A DNA stretch of 64,000 nucleotides from Diadophis punctatus similis (lineage: Eukaryota > Chordata > Lepidosauria > Squamata > Dipsadidae): NCBI GenBank assembly GCA_023053685.1, contig JALIGW010000001.1:49953859-50017858 (forward strand), written 5' to 3'. Below the pieces are notes generated by a model that worked only from the letters and a program-made list of their open reading frames with translations, was not told the origin of the DNA and searched no databases. Of the stretch, positions 12,716-23,371 are shown in pieces; position 1 is the stretch's first letter; each line of letters begins with the position of its first letter. The translations under genes were made by a program, and so were the position numbers.

Positions 12716-12785
12716 TAAATATATAATTATATATGACTATATATACACATACACACGTACATGTACATGTATATATACATACATG
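12716..12785. repeat. TA/CA-rich simple repeat
   Basis: Alternating TATA, CACATACA and GTACATGTA blocks directly follow the L1-like tail. Confidence 0.8.
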
Positions 12786-13165
12786 ACTTAATTGTGAAAT
12801 GGTCATAGGGTATGTATCAATACCTTGCACTTCATTGTAAAATAATATCTCATTTCTCTGTAGCCTTTCTTACTTCCTAGATGTATGAAGCATATATTAG
12901 ACACTCTTGTTTCGAAAGACTTCTTGAGTTAGCAAGTGCTCATTTTCTTTTGAATTGAATACTAATAGCACAGAAACAAAAAATGACAACAACAAGAAAA
13001 GGATGGTGTGCATTCTTATCATTGCAAGAAGATCCTAGAAGGCATTGGGTAAGGAATGAACTGAAGAAGTTTCCAGATAAATATTCAGGAATTATAGGTA
13101 ACCAGGGGGAAAGGGAGCAGGAAAGCAAATGGCACATTTGATCACATTATTATGTAAACATATAT
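12786..13165. other. No recognised feature
   Basis: AT-rich spacer between two LINE tails. Confidence 0.5.
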
Positions 13166-13625
13166 CTGTTAAGACGCAAGTATACAGTTGTGATATTTCG
13201 GGACCGCCTTCTACCACATACCTCCCAGCGACCGGTTAGATCCCACAGGGTTGGTCTGCTTCGGGTCCCGTCAGCCAAACAGTGTCGACTGGCGGGCCCG
13301 CGGGCGAGAGCCTTCTCTGTGACTGCCCCGGCTCTCTGGAATCAGCTACCCCCTTGTGTTGAGATCCACACTGCCCCCACCTTACTGGCCTTCAGGAAAG
13401 CCGTAAAGAGCTGGCTCTTTCGACAGGCCTGGGGTCAATGTCCTTATTGTAAGAACTAGTGAAGTCGGCCCATGAACGAATGGATTGTTGAAACGTTTTT
13501 AATTGAAATTGTGTTTTTAATTTTGCTTTTTAAGATGTTTTTAATATGATTGTGTTTGTATTTGCTGTGAGCCGCCCAGAGTCCCTGCAGAGTTGGGTGG
13601 CATAGAAATGCAAATAATAAATAAA
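13166..13625 (+). mobile_element. L2/CR1-clade LINE 3' end
   Basis: The frame 13190-13459 ends with RARAFSVTAPALWNQLPP, then TLLAFRKAVKSWLFRQAW, the conserved C-terminus of L2/CR1-clade LINE proteins. It has a stop after KN and a 3' UTR with GTGAGCCGCCCAGAGTCCCT and GGTGGCATAGAAATGCAAAT, ending AATAAATAAATAATAAATA. The copy at 27925 shares this 3' UTR. Confidence 0.85.
13190..13459 (+). pseudogene. L2/CR1-clade ORF2 C-terminal fragment
   Basis: An 89-codon open frame covers only the last part of a LINE polyprotein (APALWNQLPP and AFRKAVKSWLF motifs). Reverse transcriptase and endonuclease are absent. The high CpG content (CGGGCCCGCGGGCGAGAG region) contrasts with the flanks. It would not make a functional protein by itself. 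Confidence 0.8.
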
Positions 13626-13794
13626 TAATAAATATTTGTATGATGGCACTATTACACTTGTTGTTATCTTAATGTCATTGCATTGACCATTGCACTGGAT
13701 GCGGCTGCCAGATCTCATATCTAACTATATAAACCTTTTGTTCTATAATATAAGTACTAGGTTACTAATGTGCACTGCTTTTTTGATCTTGTTT

Positions 13795-13839
13795 TGTTTG
13801 TTTGTTTGTTTGTTTGTTTATTATTTATTTATTTATTTG
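13795..13839. repeat. (GTTT)n/(TTTA)n microsatellite at SINE tail
   Basis: GTTT repeats change into TTTA repeats and abut the minus-strand SINE 3' end. Confidence 0.9.
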
Positions 13840-14069
13840 TGAGATTTATATACCGCCTCACAGTGCAAGCACTCTCTAAGCGGTTTACACCATTAAGCAA
13901 TGTATATTTATATTGCCCCCAACAATCTGGGTCCTCATTTTACCTACCTCGGAAGGATGGAAGGCTGAGTCAACCTTGAGCCGGTGAGATTTGAACCGCT
14001 GACCTGCGGATCACAGTCAGCTATAGTGGCCTGCAGTACTGCTGTCTAACCGCTGCTCCACCTCGGCTC
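13840..14069 (-). mobile_element. Snake tRNA-derived SINE (subfamily A)
   Basis: The minus strand reads GAGCCGAGGTGGAGCAGCGG (head), GGTTCAAATCTCACC (box B-like), GGCTCAAGGTTGACTCAGCC, and TACATTGCTTAATGGTGTAA to TATATAAATCTCAC. The tail joins a TTTA microsatellite. It is very similar to the copies at 46519, 58394 and 59762. Confidence 0.94.
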
Positions 14070-14505
14070 AAATAGGCTCAGTTCTCAGGTTACAGCATGG
14101 TTTGAGTACCTGATAAGTACCAGCTTATACTGAAATTTGAATTACTGCCGCATTTCTGTTAAGATGCTTATTTTCAAAAATCTTGGGTGAGGCAGGAAAA
14201 TCACTATTGGAATGTCTCCTGTCTTAAGGTTTCTTCTCTATAATAAAATAATATTGGCTGAAAATATCTAAAGTGTAACTGCATTCAAAACAAACAGATG
14301 GATAAATAGCTCTTTGCTGCCATCGAATGGCTATCTGGAGTTTTGCATCTCACATTTGATAGCCCCACACCTAGAACATATCAGATCCCAAACCTCCAAC
14401 AATTTTTCCCAATTGGTCAAGGTATTGTTTGCCAGGCCTTCTCACTTTCCTAAAATACTATCCTTGCATCTAGGATTGGGCAGGGTTGGGAGATCTACAA
14501 TATGG
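14070..14505. other. No recognised feature
   Basis: Unremarkable spacer. Confidence 0.5.
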
Positions 14506-14510
14506 TAAAT

Positions 14511-15001
14511 GTTTATTTATGTATTTATTTTGTCAGGCATGCATTAGATAACAGATATAAGTATAAACATAATTATGAATACATGAAATGGATACAAACA
14601 AAAGGGAACATTAAGACAGGGACGGTAGGCACGCTGGTGCGCTTATGCACGCCCCTTAAAGACCTCCTAGGAATGGGGTAAGTTTGACAGTAGACAGTCT
14701 AAGGGTAAAGTTTTGGGGGTTTGGGGAAGAAACCACAGAGTCAAGTAGTGCATTTCAGGCATTAACAACTCTGTTATTGAAGTTTGGTGCGGTTTACCAT
14801 AAGTTTGAATCTATTATGTGCTCATGTATTGTTGTGGTTGAAGCTGAAGTAGTCATTGACAGATAGGACATTGTAGCAGATAATTTTATGTACTATGCTT
14901 AGGCTTAGGCGAAGACGGCGAAGTTCTAAGCCCAAAATTGCAAGTCTGGTGACATAAGGTATTCTGTTGCGAGCAGAGGAGTGGAGGACTCTTCTCGTGA
15001 A
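14511..15001 (-). mobile_element. CR1/L3-like LINE 3' end
   Basis: The segment contains TTTGTCAGGCATGCATTAGA, GACGGTAGGCACGCTGGTGC and GAAACCACAGAGTCAAGTAG, in the same order as in the copy at 3470-4190. A short internal deletion and frameshifts break the frame. At about 15001 the match stops, so the copy is more truncated than the ones at 3470 and 60725. Confidence 0.82.
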
Positions 15002-15004
15002 ATG

Positions 15005-15938
15005 TATGCATCTGAAATGCTACGTATTTATTGTGCTCACCTATATTAAATAATGACATCAAATGACTTTTTAAATCTAGCATACTGCCACCTAACAAAC
15101 CTCCAGCTTTCATATCTAAAATAGATATAAATGTATCTTCTTTATAATAGAAACAGTTCTTTATTTCTGAAAGATAGCCTGTATGTACAGTATTTGATTA
15201 AATTATTTATTTTCTTGGTTTTGCTCTTGAATTTTCCTTTGTAAAGTAGTTATAAATCTTTTTTTAAATTCTTATGAACTTTTTGGATTTGCCTCTTTTT
15301 CAAATTTGCCCTTTATTTTTTCCCAAGAAAATGATTACTGAATACAGAAAGAATTACTGCATTGTATTAATGTATATTAAGACAATTACAGTACATAAGT
15401 TACATAATGTTACATCCAGAATTGATGTGTATAATCTGGTCTTTGTCAAACTTTGAACAATGAAGGGAAGACCCAACCCTATCTTTATTCAGAGGTGAGA
15501 AGCCACCTCATCTGGCAGATGTGGGATGCAGTAAAGTACTGGAGGTTGCCGTTGTATGTGCTTTGCCATTTGTGCTGAGCCTATTGCTGGCAGATGTAAA
15601 GGAAAATTCTCCCTCATACCAGCACCGAGATATAAAACTCAACTTTCAGCCATGTGGCTTTGTTGTACATTTCCTGCTCTAGAACAAGGACAAATAGCTT
15701 GTAAAAGTCCACATACTGAACATCCTTGCTGAAACCAAGAAGCCTAACTTTATGAATATGTACTCAAAGCAGAGCTGGTGACAAAAGGGCGTAATCCCAA
15801 GTAATGACTTCCAAGTGTCAATAAGTGAATGTTCTTAAATTGTCTAATTTATCCTGTTTCTCTATGCTGAAAATTTCTCTTGTAAGTTAAAGAATGGTAT
15901 TTCATTGATCACTTTATCCCTTGTTTACTGAATAGAAC
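15005..15938. other. No recognised feature
   Basis: AT-rich DNA with no repeat or gene that I can name. Confidence 0.5.
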
Positions 15939-15946
15939 ATAAAGAT

Positions 15947-16469
15947 CAGTGGTGAGTTCCTACCGGTGCGGTCCACTCTATAGCACCGGTAGCGGCCCGC
16001 TGGTGATGTCACAGTACCGGTGCGGTCGGTTGCCGGTGCCTGGGTGCCGCCATTAAAAAAAAATTATTATTTTTTTAAAAAAAATATTCTTCTGCGCATG
16101 CCCAGAAGCCGAGCTTCTGGCACTGTGCATGCGCTGCCTTCCTACCCCACAGTGAGTCCAAGCAGGGGAGGATGGCTGAGGGAGTGCGTGAGATGCTGAA
16201 AGAACAGGTGGCTGGAGCTATCTCCATTCCCCTCCCTTCAGCAGTCTGAGAAGCCACGAACGTGCGGTGATGATCCTAGGCATTTTTGCACGTTCGAGGC
16301 TTCTCAAGCTGCTGAGGGGAGGGGGAATGGGCGGCAGGACCTATCTCAGTTCCCCTCTCTTCAGCAGTCCGAGAAGCCAGGTCCACCCGGTCACATGGCT
16401 GGCAAGCCACACCCACAAAATAAGCCACGCCCACAGAGTGGTAGAAAAAAAATTAGGAACCCGCCTCTG
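15947..16469. mobile_element. Long hAT-type MITE, 'GGTGGGTTCC' family
   Basis: Ends are CAGTGGTGAGTTCCTACC and TTAGGAACCCGCCTCTG. The duplication ATAAAGAT is exact (15939-15946 and 16470-16477). The interior holds ACCGGTGCGGT repeats, an A/T-rich block, TTCTGCGCATGCCCAGAAGC, and CACGCCCACAGAGTGGTAG near the right end. It is the same subfamily as 24865-25503, which lies in the opposite orientation. No transposase domain is present. Confidence 0.94.
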
Positions 16470-16477
16470 ATAAAGAT

Positions 16478-17070
16478 AAGAAAAAACTAATAAAAGGGCC
16501 ATCTTCTAAGATTAAGGACAGAGATATTCCAATCTGTGAATTCTATGTAGCCATGAATGTCTTCAATCAATCAATCAATCAAGGTGAGTGTCAGACATAA
16601 ACGTCAGATTCTACTCAGCCATGTGCAATCAGTTCTTCATAACATCCTCTTCTTTTGCAAAATGCAGCTATGGAGACTAATATCTGCAGCAGAAAGCAAG
16701 CTGAAGGTTGCACTCCTTAACTCTTGTAGATTGAGGTTCTCCCGACCCAAGCAGCTATTTATTTAGCCAGCTAGAAGCATTTATTTATTTTATTTTATTT
16801 ATTTTATTTTAGAGTTCTTATATGCCGCCCTACTCCTTGGGGACTCAGGATTTGTCTATTTCTTCTTGCTAGCAACTAGAGGTAGATTTCAAACAGTAAA
16901 GTGTCTTTTCCTCTCTACACACAGATGCAGAGTGGTCAGTTATATCCAACTATTGCCAGCAATATTATATTTTATTTTTATACACAGCTATTAAAAGTGC
17001 CCCTCAAGTCCTGCTGTACTGCCTTATTAGGGCAGGGGGTGTTCTTGGGAGAGATGAAAAAAGAAAAGCC
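16478..17070. other. Spacer with a short L2-like tail
   Basis: At about 16780-16855 the plus strand reads TTTATTTTATTTA, TATGCCGCCCTACTCC and TTGGGGACTC. This is the minus-strand counterpart of the L2-like tail CCGCCCTGAGTCCC...GGGCGGCATATAAG at 57935. The rest is not recognised. A short TCAA repeat lies at 16564-16580. Confidence 0.55.
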
Positions 17071-17479
17071 AAGGGTATGTGCCAAGCAAACATTTACCCC
17101 AGCAGGATCAATGAAGACATGCAGGTCATCCCAGCTGCCCAGCTAAGGCAGGACAGATATCAGAAGGTGCTGGAGGCAAATAATCACCTTACTCACAATG
17201 GCAAAGGCATCATTTCATACTGCATAGGAGAAGACAGTAGTAAACCATTCCTGGATTTTAACAAGAAAATCACATGGTTAAACAATATAAAGTGATTGAT
17301 GATGTGGTGCTGGATGATGGCCCCTCAGGTTGGATGGCACTCAACTTGCTACTGAGGAACAGCTGAGGATCTTTCTGAGTACTAATTGTGTTTATGACAT
17401 GGCTAGATTAAAGCCTTCAGGATATCTAGCTGTGATATTGCTATGTAGAAAAAGAAAATCCAAAGCTGCAAAAACAGAA

Positions 17480-17900
17480 CTACAGTTGGGCACATGGAAT
17501 GAAAGAAGAATGAACTCAGGAAAGCTCAATACAATGAAATAAGATATGAATCAACTACACATTAATATTTTAGGCATAAATGAATGGAAATGGATTGGAA
17601 TTGGGCAGAAATAATCAGAATGTTTTACAGTTTACTAACAACATGATAAACAAAGAAGGAACTGAGTTGCTTTCATGGTTAGTGAAGTGTTAATAGTAGT
17701 ACTTGGCTACAATACAATATCAATTAAAATTTACCGACAAGTTTTTAATATGACAATTATCCAGTTTAACAGAATAACAGAGTTGGAAGGGACCTTGGAG
17801 GTCTTCTAATCCAACATTTATGCTCCAGTCACTGAGGCAGAGGAAGAGGAGGTTGATGAATTTTATGGTGAAGTTGTAATTGTCAGAACATGCAAACAAG
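17480..17900 (+). pseudogene. BovB endonuclease domain remnant
   Basis: KTELQLGTWNERRMNSGKL followed by NILGINEWKW and, after the interruption at 17764-17816, IYAPVTEAEEEEVDEFYGE corresponds to the N-terminal apurinic-endonuclease-like domain of RTE LINEs. The glutamate/tryptophan area is present but there are at least three in-frame stops, so no active enzyme can be made. Confidence 0.8.
17764..17816 (-). mobile_element. CR1-type 3' end fragment inside BovB
   Basis: ACAGAGTTGGAAGGGACCTT and GGAGGTCTTCTAATCCAAC match the CR1 3' terminus seen at 4917 and 39251. It splits the BovB endonuclease between TIIQ and IYAPVTEAEEE, so it appears to have inserted after the BovB copy. Confidence 0.7.
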
Positions 17901-18079
17901 ATATATTGCTTGTGGTTGAAAAACTACAATGTCAAATTTGGAAATATCAGGAAGGAAAACATAATTGCACTGCATAGCTTAGGAAACTGAAATAAAGAGC
18001 TCATGACCACATAACCACCATTTTCAAGGAGAACATCAGGAACTGCTTTGAGTTCCTGAAACTCATTGGTTGAGAACCA

Positions 18080-19085
18080 GAGAAATTATGGAATGAAATC
18101 AAAGAACTTTTGAAAGACACATGTGAAAGGAGACTGCCAAAGTCTAAAAAATCAAAAATAGCCAACTGGATATCAGAACAAACAGTGGAAATTGCCAAAA
18201 ATAGAAGAGAAACCAAAGCCAAGGAAAACAAAGATTTTAGAAAAGAATCTAATAAAGAATCTCAGAGGGTTATTAGAAGAGACAAGAAGCAGTTTTACAA
18301 CCTCTGTAGACATCAAAGATAGAAATAGACATGAAAAAACAAAAACGGTACTCCAAACTCAGAAGAAGGTTCCTGCCTCAAATTAAATGATATAAATGGA
18401 CAGATAATAACTAATTCCAAAAGATCGAAAAAAAGAGGGAAGAATATACTGAAATTCTGTATATTAGAGGTGTAGCATCCTAGATATCTTAAAAGATATT
18501 ATCTATTAACATAGATAATAGAATCTATAGAAGTTAATAGCAATGTATTAACATCTCTAGAAGTAGAAGACCAAGTTATGTCAGGACTCTGGTCATAACC
18601 AAGTCAGAAGGCTACAGTGATTGATGGCATAGCTACAGAAATATGGCAAGCAACAGAAGAAGAATCTGTAAAGTTATGCCACACTAGACCAGCAAATCTG
18701 GAGAACAACAGAGTGGCCAACAGATTGGAAGAGTTTAGTCTACAGAACAGTACCAGAGAAAGGAAATTTAACAGTGTACACAAACTATCATATAAAATCT
18801 TTAATTTAACATGCTGCATCATTCAATGCAGATTAGAATCCTGTATAAAACAGGAGATGCCAGATGCTCAGGTTGGATTTAGAAAAGACTGAGGAATACA
18901 AAACATTACTGCTGATGCAGACTGCATAACTGGGGGGAAAAAGACCCAAATGCAAAAAAAAAAAAGAGAGAGAAGACAATATAAGAAGATCTTCAATTTT
19001 GTTAATCTGTGGATTGTACTTAAAAAATGGGAATCTCAGAGCATCTCATTGTCCTCGTGAAAACCTTATATACAGATCAGAATAT
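18080..19085 (+). pseudogene. BovB linker and reverse transcriptase remnant
   Basis: ERRLPKSKKSKIANWISEQT, IAKNRRETKAKENKDFRKES and RRDKKQFYN correspond to the basic linker of RTE/BovB proteins. SYKIFNLTCCIIQCRLESCI and PDAQVGFRKD match the start of the reverse transcriptase (the ...QAGFRKGRGTRDQI region). The catalytic aspartates that should follow are not in any intact frame. Confidence 0.78.
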
Positions 19086-19149
19086 TGCTTGCAGTCATCT
19101 GGTCACTAGTACTCTTTCTGAGAGTCATTGAGGCCAATTGGAGATTTAT

Positions 19150-19230
19150 CTGTGCCCTCAGGGTCACCTGAATAGTGCCTGAATAGGTTCCACACCCATT
19201 TGCACTATTCAGGTGACACTGAGGGCACAG
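19150..19230. repeat. 29-bp inverted repeat (stem-loop)
   Basis: The arm CTGTGCCCTCAGGGTCACCT plus GAATAGTGC (19150-19178) pairs with GCACTATTCAGGTGACACTG plus AGGGCACAG (19202-19230). There is one mismatch and a 23-bp loop. It lies just downstream of the point where BovB similarity stops. No flanking duplication was recognised. Confidence 0.8.
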
Positions 19231-19234
19231 AACA

Positions 19235-20900
19235 CAAACACTAAGGATATAAGGAAAGCACCACAATTGTCCTTTTCCTGGAATTGCATCACAACAATTC
19301 ACTTGGAAAGAAAACCTCTCTACTCAAAGGGACACACGATAATCCTAGATCTGTCAATAAGTTCTACCAGGTCAGTGCTTAGTGCTGCTGTAGATGGTGA
19401 GACATCAGTTTGTCCAAAGGATTTCACAACTATTTGAATCCTCTGTCGTTTGTCCTGCTCTGAGTCCAGCAAGCTTGTTGGAGAGACTTTTCAGTATAAA
19501 TGCCTCCTGAGAAACGCTCCATGGGGAAATTGCCAACCTGGGACAGCTGCTGTCGAGTGCCTGCTGTCCCTTCCTACCACTCCCCCTTCTTCAATGCAAG
19601 TGAAAGAACGCTAAAAGACTAAGACTGCTGGGGCAAAGCCAACAAGAGCTAAAGATCTTGCAGCTGGTTGCACCACCTGGGCCTTGGGCCATGCCATAAG
19701 TGGGAGACAGAAAAGATGGATAATTTCACACTCAGGGACACAGCGTTAGAGAGGTGGCTGTGAATCACTCTGCACTCTCTTCAAGGACCTTGTGCTGGGC
19801 TGTGGAAGGGATCCACCAATGAACGGAGAGAGAGCAGTCTTCTCCCTGCCAAGACAAATCTGTATTGCGATAAAGGGTCAGATGCTTTTTTTTAAGGGAT
19901 ATTTTTTTCATAGTAAGTGGCCAATTCAAAACAGCTTATAAAATTTCCTTTTCAGTTACATAAGAAGCCACTAATTTTCATTAGTCCATGACATAGTTTA
20001 AATATGATTTTTTTAAATGGCTGAAATGGGATGATTTTTTTTTAAGATGAAGGAACTTTTCTTAGATCCACTGATTAATGCAATGCAATTACACCTATTT
20101 TATTCCCTGACAATGAAGTGAATTTGGGGGGGTTTAATCTAATATATTGGTTAGCTGAAGTATTTGCACTAGAATGTACTATGCCGTTTTAAACATGCTA
20201 TTTCCTTGTTTCATTTTAATTCTCATTGAAATCATTCAAATTCTGAGAATTTTAATTTTCAATGTCATCTATTCCTAGTGAATGATGACATATCTAATGT
20301 GAGTGCAACATGCTGTTGATATAGAGTGAGTCAGAATCAAATGTCATAAGCCTAAATATTTAAGCAATAAGATATGACAGGTAGAAAATTTCTTAGCAAT
20401 GAGAGTTCACTTTAAATATTGTTATGATGGGGCATTCATTCAAAGACCTGATAACTTTAATCAGCTTTACAGCATCTTTGACTGGAAAAATACATATACT
20501 GTGTACTGACATTGTTGCTGTTGTTGATAGTGATAAATCCAGTACCTAGAAGCTACACAGATTTTCATCATTTCTTCCTAGCTTTTCTTAGAAAATAATC
20601 ACTGGTTTGTGCAGTGTAACATAAAAACAGGATATAGAAGCCATTTCATGCTGTGATTTTAAAATAGAAGATCACACATTAATATGTAGCAAAACATGTG
20701 TACAAAGACTTTTAAATGACCCAATGCCATGCTCAGATGTAGGGAAGGTATGCTAAGGAAATTGGAAGAAACTAAGAGCAATACCTCTCTTTTACAAATT
20801 GGCTTCCCTATGGGAGAATTAGCATCTGACTTTGCCCAAATGCAACACTATCAAATCTGAGCTTTGAAAATCCATATAACCACTAGTTGTCAGCAAAGAA
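19235..20900. other. No recognised feature
   Basis: The segment 19440-19870 is somewhat more GC-rich than the AT-rich part after it. No repeat family or coding domain was recognised. Confidence 0.5.
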
Positions 20901-20907
20901 TTATATA

Positions 20908-21827
20908 CCGTATTTTTCAGAATATAAGACGCACCTTAGTTTGTGGGGAGGAAAACAAGGCGGAAAAAATCTGCCTCTGCCTTCCAGCAATTTGCCTCCC
21001 AACAAACAGCAAACAGTACAGATGATATACACTGTTTGCTGTGTATTTCTGTGCATGTGTGCCTGACCCATAGAAATAGCAAGAATTGGAGAAATGTACA
21101 TTATGGCAGTATACAGTATTAATGCCAGAAGGTTTTCTTAAATGTAGTCACACTAAATCCTCCCAATTATTTAAATAGATCTACTCCAAACATGACTAAG
21201 TCAGGGTTTAACTCAGCTGCCTTATCTTAATACTAAAACAGGACACTATTACATTTCAGATTATACTTGTACAGATGCTGTTAAAATTGATGTGGCTTTC
21301 TTGAAGTATACATTATTCTCTGCTATTTAAAAAAAGATACAATAGCATTGGCCTCTTCAGATCAAGCATTTATTTTAAAAAGCTTCTTCATTTTGTTAAG
21401 TTGTCTAGAACAATAATAAAGCAGTCTTTAAAAAATAAGTCTAATAATTTGAACATTCTACAGACATTTATAGTTATTGACTTACCTCCTTGCATCCAGT
21501 TTCAGCAGTCTGATTAGCACAAGAAAATAAAATTCTGCCTCTGCTTCTTCCTCCTAGCAATTTGCCTCCTTGCAGTTTTAGTTTCACTTTCATTTTAGCA
21601 CGTGGGGCTGCCTGCAGCCTCAGTCAGCTGTTGGTCGGGAGGTCGATAATCAGTTGCTTGTGCTAATCAGGCTTTGTGCTGTTTGCTGCAAGGAGGTAAA
21701 TTGCTGGGAGGCAGAGGCCAAAGGGTGGGGTGGTTGGGTGGGGCTACATTCGGTGTATAAGATGCACCCAAGTTTTCACCCTCTTTTGGGGGGTAAAAAG
21801 GTGCATCTTATACTTCGAAAAATACGG
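20908..21827. mobile_element. DNA transposon-like element with CCGTATTTTTC ends
   Basis: The left end CCGTATTTTTCAGAATATAA plus GACGCACC matches the inverted right end (GGTGCATCTTATACTTCGAA, AAATACGG). TA flanks both ends. Near the middle, TCTGATTAGCACAAG (21509) and CTTGTGCTAATCAGG (21657) are inverted, as are CCTCC/GGAGG blocks, so subterminal structure exists. No transposase frame was found. TA flanks suggest a Tc1/mariner-like or similar superfamily, which is uncertain. Confidence 0.75.
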
Positions 21828-21829
21828 TA

Positions 21830-22464
21830 TGTATTTCTTCAATGCCATCAAGTTCTGGGAATTTTTGCAGATTTGCCTTGCCTGATACTATCAGCCCAAC
21901 TAGATAGACCAGACCAGGAAATCAATTCCATGGGACGACTAAAACTATTTACATCAAGATTGGCCATAATAACAGAATCCTGCAGCATACGGTATCTCCT
22001 CCTCCTTTTTATAGTTCAGTGAATTAGAGAGGCATCTGCCTGAGTCACTTCCAGATTTATCTCATAGTTCTGGACTCAAAACATGTTTCAGTCCTTTTTG
22101 CCTAGGCAATGGTTCCTGCTTATGTCCATCGAGATTATTTTCCTCATTCTATACAGTACATATACTCATTAGTCTAGTTTAGGATTTCTAAACATTTTGC
22201 CATTGCTCCTCCCTTTATGTATCTTAATATACATACCTCCCTAAAAATCCAAACACCAAAATGAATACAAATGAACAGTGAAGACAATCAATGAAATTTT
22301 AGGAAAGAGTAACTTAACGTTTCTTCATACTTCCCCTGGAATGTGTCTGTACCTCCCAAAGGGAGGTAGATCTCACGTTTTGGAAGAAAAGCAACAAATA
22401 GTGGGTTTATGAGGTCTAATTGAGTCCTTAGGTCAGTTTTCAGGCCTAGTACTATAATGTGAAA
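21830..22464. other. No recognised feature
   Basis: Unremarkable spacer. Confidence 0.5.
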
Positions 22465-22472
22465 CTATGAAC

Positions 22473-22698
22473 CAGGGGTGGGTTCCGGATTCTGCTACTG
22501 CTGGTTCGCTCAGGGATGCGCCAGGCAGGCGGCCACGTGCGCAGTACTAAAAAACAAGATGGCAGCACCTATGGTGCTGCTGAGAGAACTGGCTCGGGGG
22601 CGTGGCAGGCCTGGGTTGCTGCCGGTTCCAGGGACCCAGGCCGCCAAGTTACTAACGGTTCTATAGAACCTGTCCGAACCGGTAGGAAACCACCTCTG
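22473..22698. mobile_element. hAT-type MITE, 'GGTGGGTTCC' family
   Basis: Ends CAGGGGTGGGTTCCGG and GGTAGGAAACCACCTCTG are inverted repeats. The left duplication CTATGAAC is at 22465-22472. The right copy CTATGAAC was split by an LTR insertion after its fifth base (CTATG at 22699-22703; CTATGAAC restored at 22920-22927). Confidence 0.93.
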
Positions 22699-22703
22699 CT
22701 ATG

Positions 22704-22919
22704 TGTTATGTACGGCCATACGTAGCATGGATTCGCATAGCCACCGCTGATTGGCTAATCTAGCAGTGGGAGAAATAAATTGATGTCAGTGGCTGGCTTG
22801 GTTACAGGGCAGCCCTTCCCTGCAGCCTGCCTGCAGTTCGTATTGCAATCCAGCTAGGAGAATAAAAGGTGCTGAACTGTTCCTGTGTCTCACTCCTCAT
22901 TTCCCGTGCTAATATAACA
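22704..22919. mobile_element. Solo LTR, 216 bp
   Basis: It begins TGTTATG and ends ATATAACA, a 6-bp terminal inverted repeat in TG...CA form. A 5-bp target duplication CTATG flanks it (22699-22703, 22920-22924). Internal signals are CTGATTGGCTAATC (inverted CCAAT type), AATAAAAGG near 22861, and a TGTCTCACTCC segment after it, consistent with U3, R and U5 in plus orientation. Family unknown; a 5-bp duplication fits gypsy, copia or ERV classes. Confidence 0.85.
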
Positions 22920-22927
22920 CTATGAAC

Positions 22928-23150
22928 TACAGAAAATCTGTTGAGAAGCCAAGTAGGAGCACATGAGCAGAGAATTAAAACCTGTGCAGAAGCATCCTGA
23001 GAAAATGCTAAGATATTATACTAAATAAATCTGGTGAGCAAAGAAGTAAGGTTTGACTATATTATCACTATTATGATCATTCTGTATAGAATACAAATGA
23101 TTTCCTTCTATGTGAAATCCAGAGAAAGACCGCATCATTGGAACATGATC
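22928..23150. other. No recognised feature
   Basis: Short spacer. Confidence 0.5.
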
Positions 23151-23151
23151 C

Positions 23152-23371
23152 CTGGTGGCACAGTGGTTATAGTGCAGTATTAAAGTCAAACTCTGCCCAC
23201 AGGCTGGAGTTTGATCCTGACGGGGCTCAAGGTTGACTCAGCTTTCCATCCTTTCAAGGTCAGTAAAATGAAAGCCCAGATTGTTGGGGGTTATTTGCAA
23301 ATAATGCTTCTTCATTGTAAATTGTCCAGAGAGTGCTATGGGATACTATAAGCTTAAATGCTATTTCTATT
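23152..23371 (+). mobile_element. Snake tRNA-derived SINE (subfamily B, diverged)
   Basis: TGGTGGCACAGTGGTTATAG (box A-like), GAGTTTGATCCTGACG (box B-like), GGGCTCAAGGTTGACTCAGC, CCAGATTGTTGGGGG and a 3' end AAATGCTATTTCTATT. Many substitutions make this the most diverged full-length copy in the window. Confidence 0.85.

Larger units (their letters stand above)
17075..19090 (+). mobile_element. Degraded BovB-like (RTE clade) LINE
   Basis: The order along the plus strand fits a BovB element. A 5' untranslated part includes GTGATTGATGATGTGGTGCT. Then come the endonuclease start LGTWNERRMNSGKLNTMK, the linker KNRRETKAKENKDFRKES with QRVIRRDKKQFYN, and the RT segment LPDAQVGFRK-like (EMPDAQVGFRKD at 18857). 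About 18990-19080 resembles KLW..LKEMGIP..LI.L...LY. Stops and frameshifts are frequent. The 3' third, including YADD and the tail, is missing. A CR1-type fragment (17764-17816) interrupts it. Confidence 0.85.
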
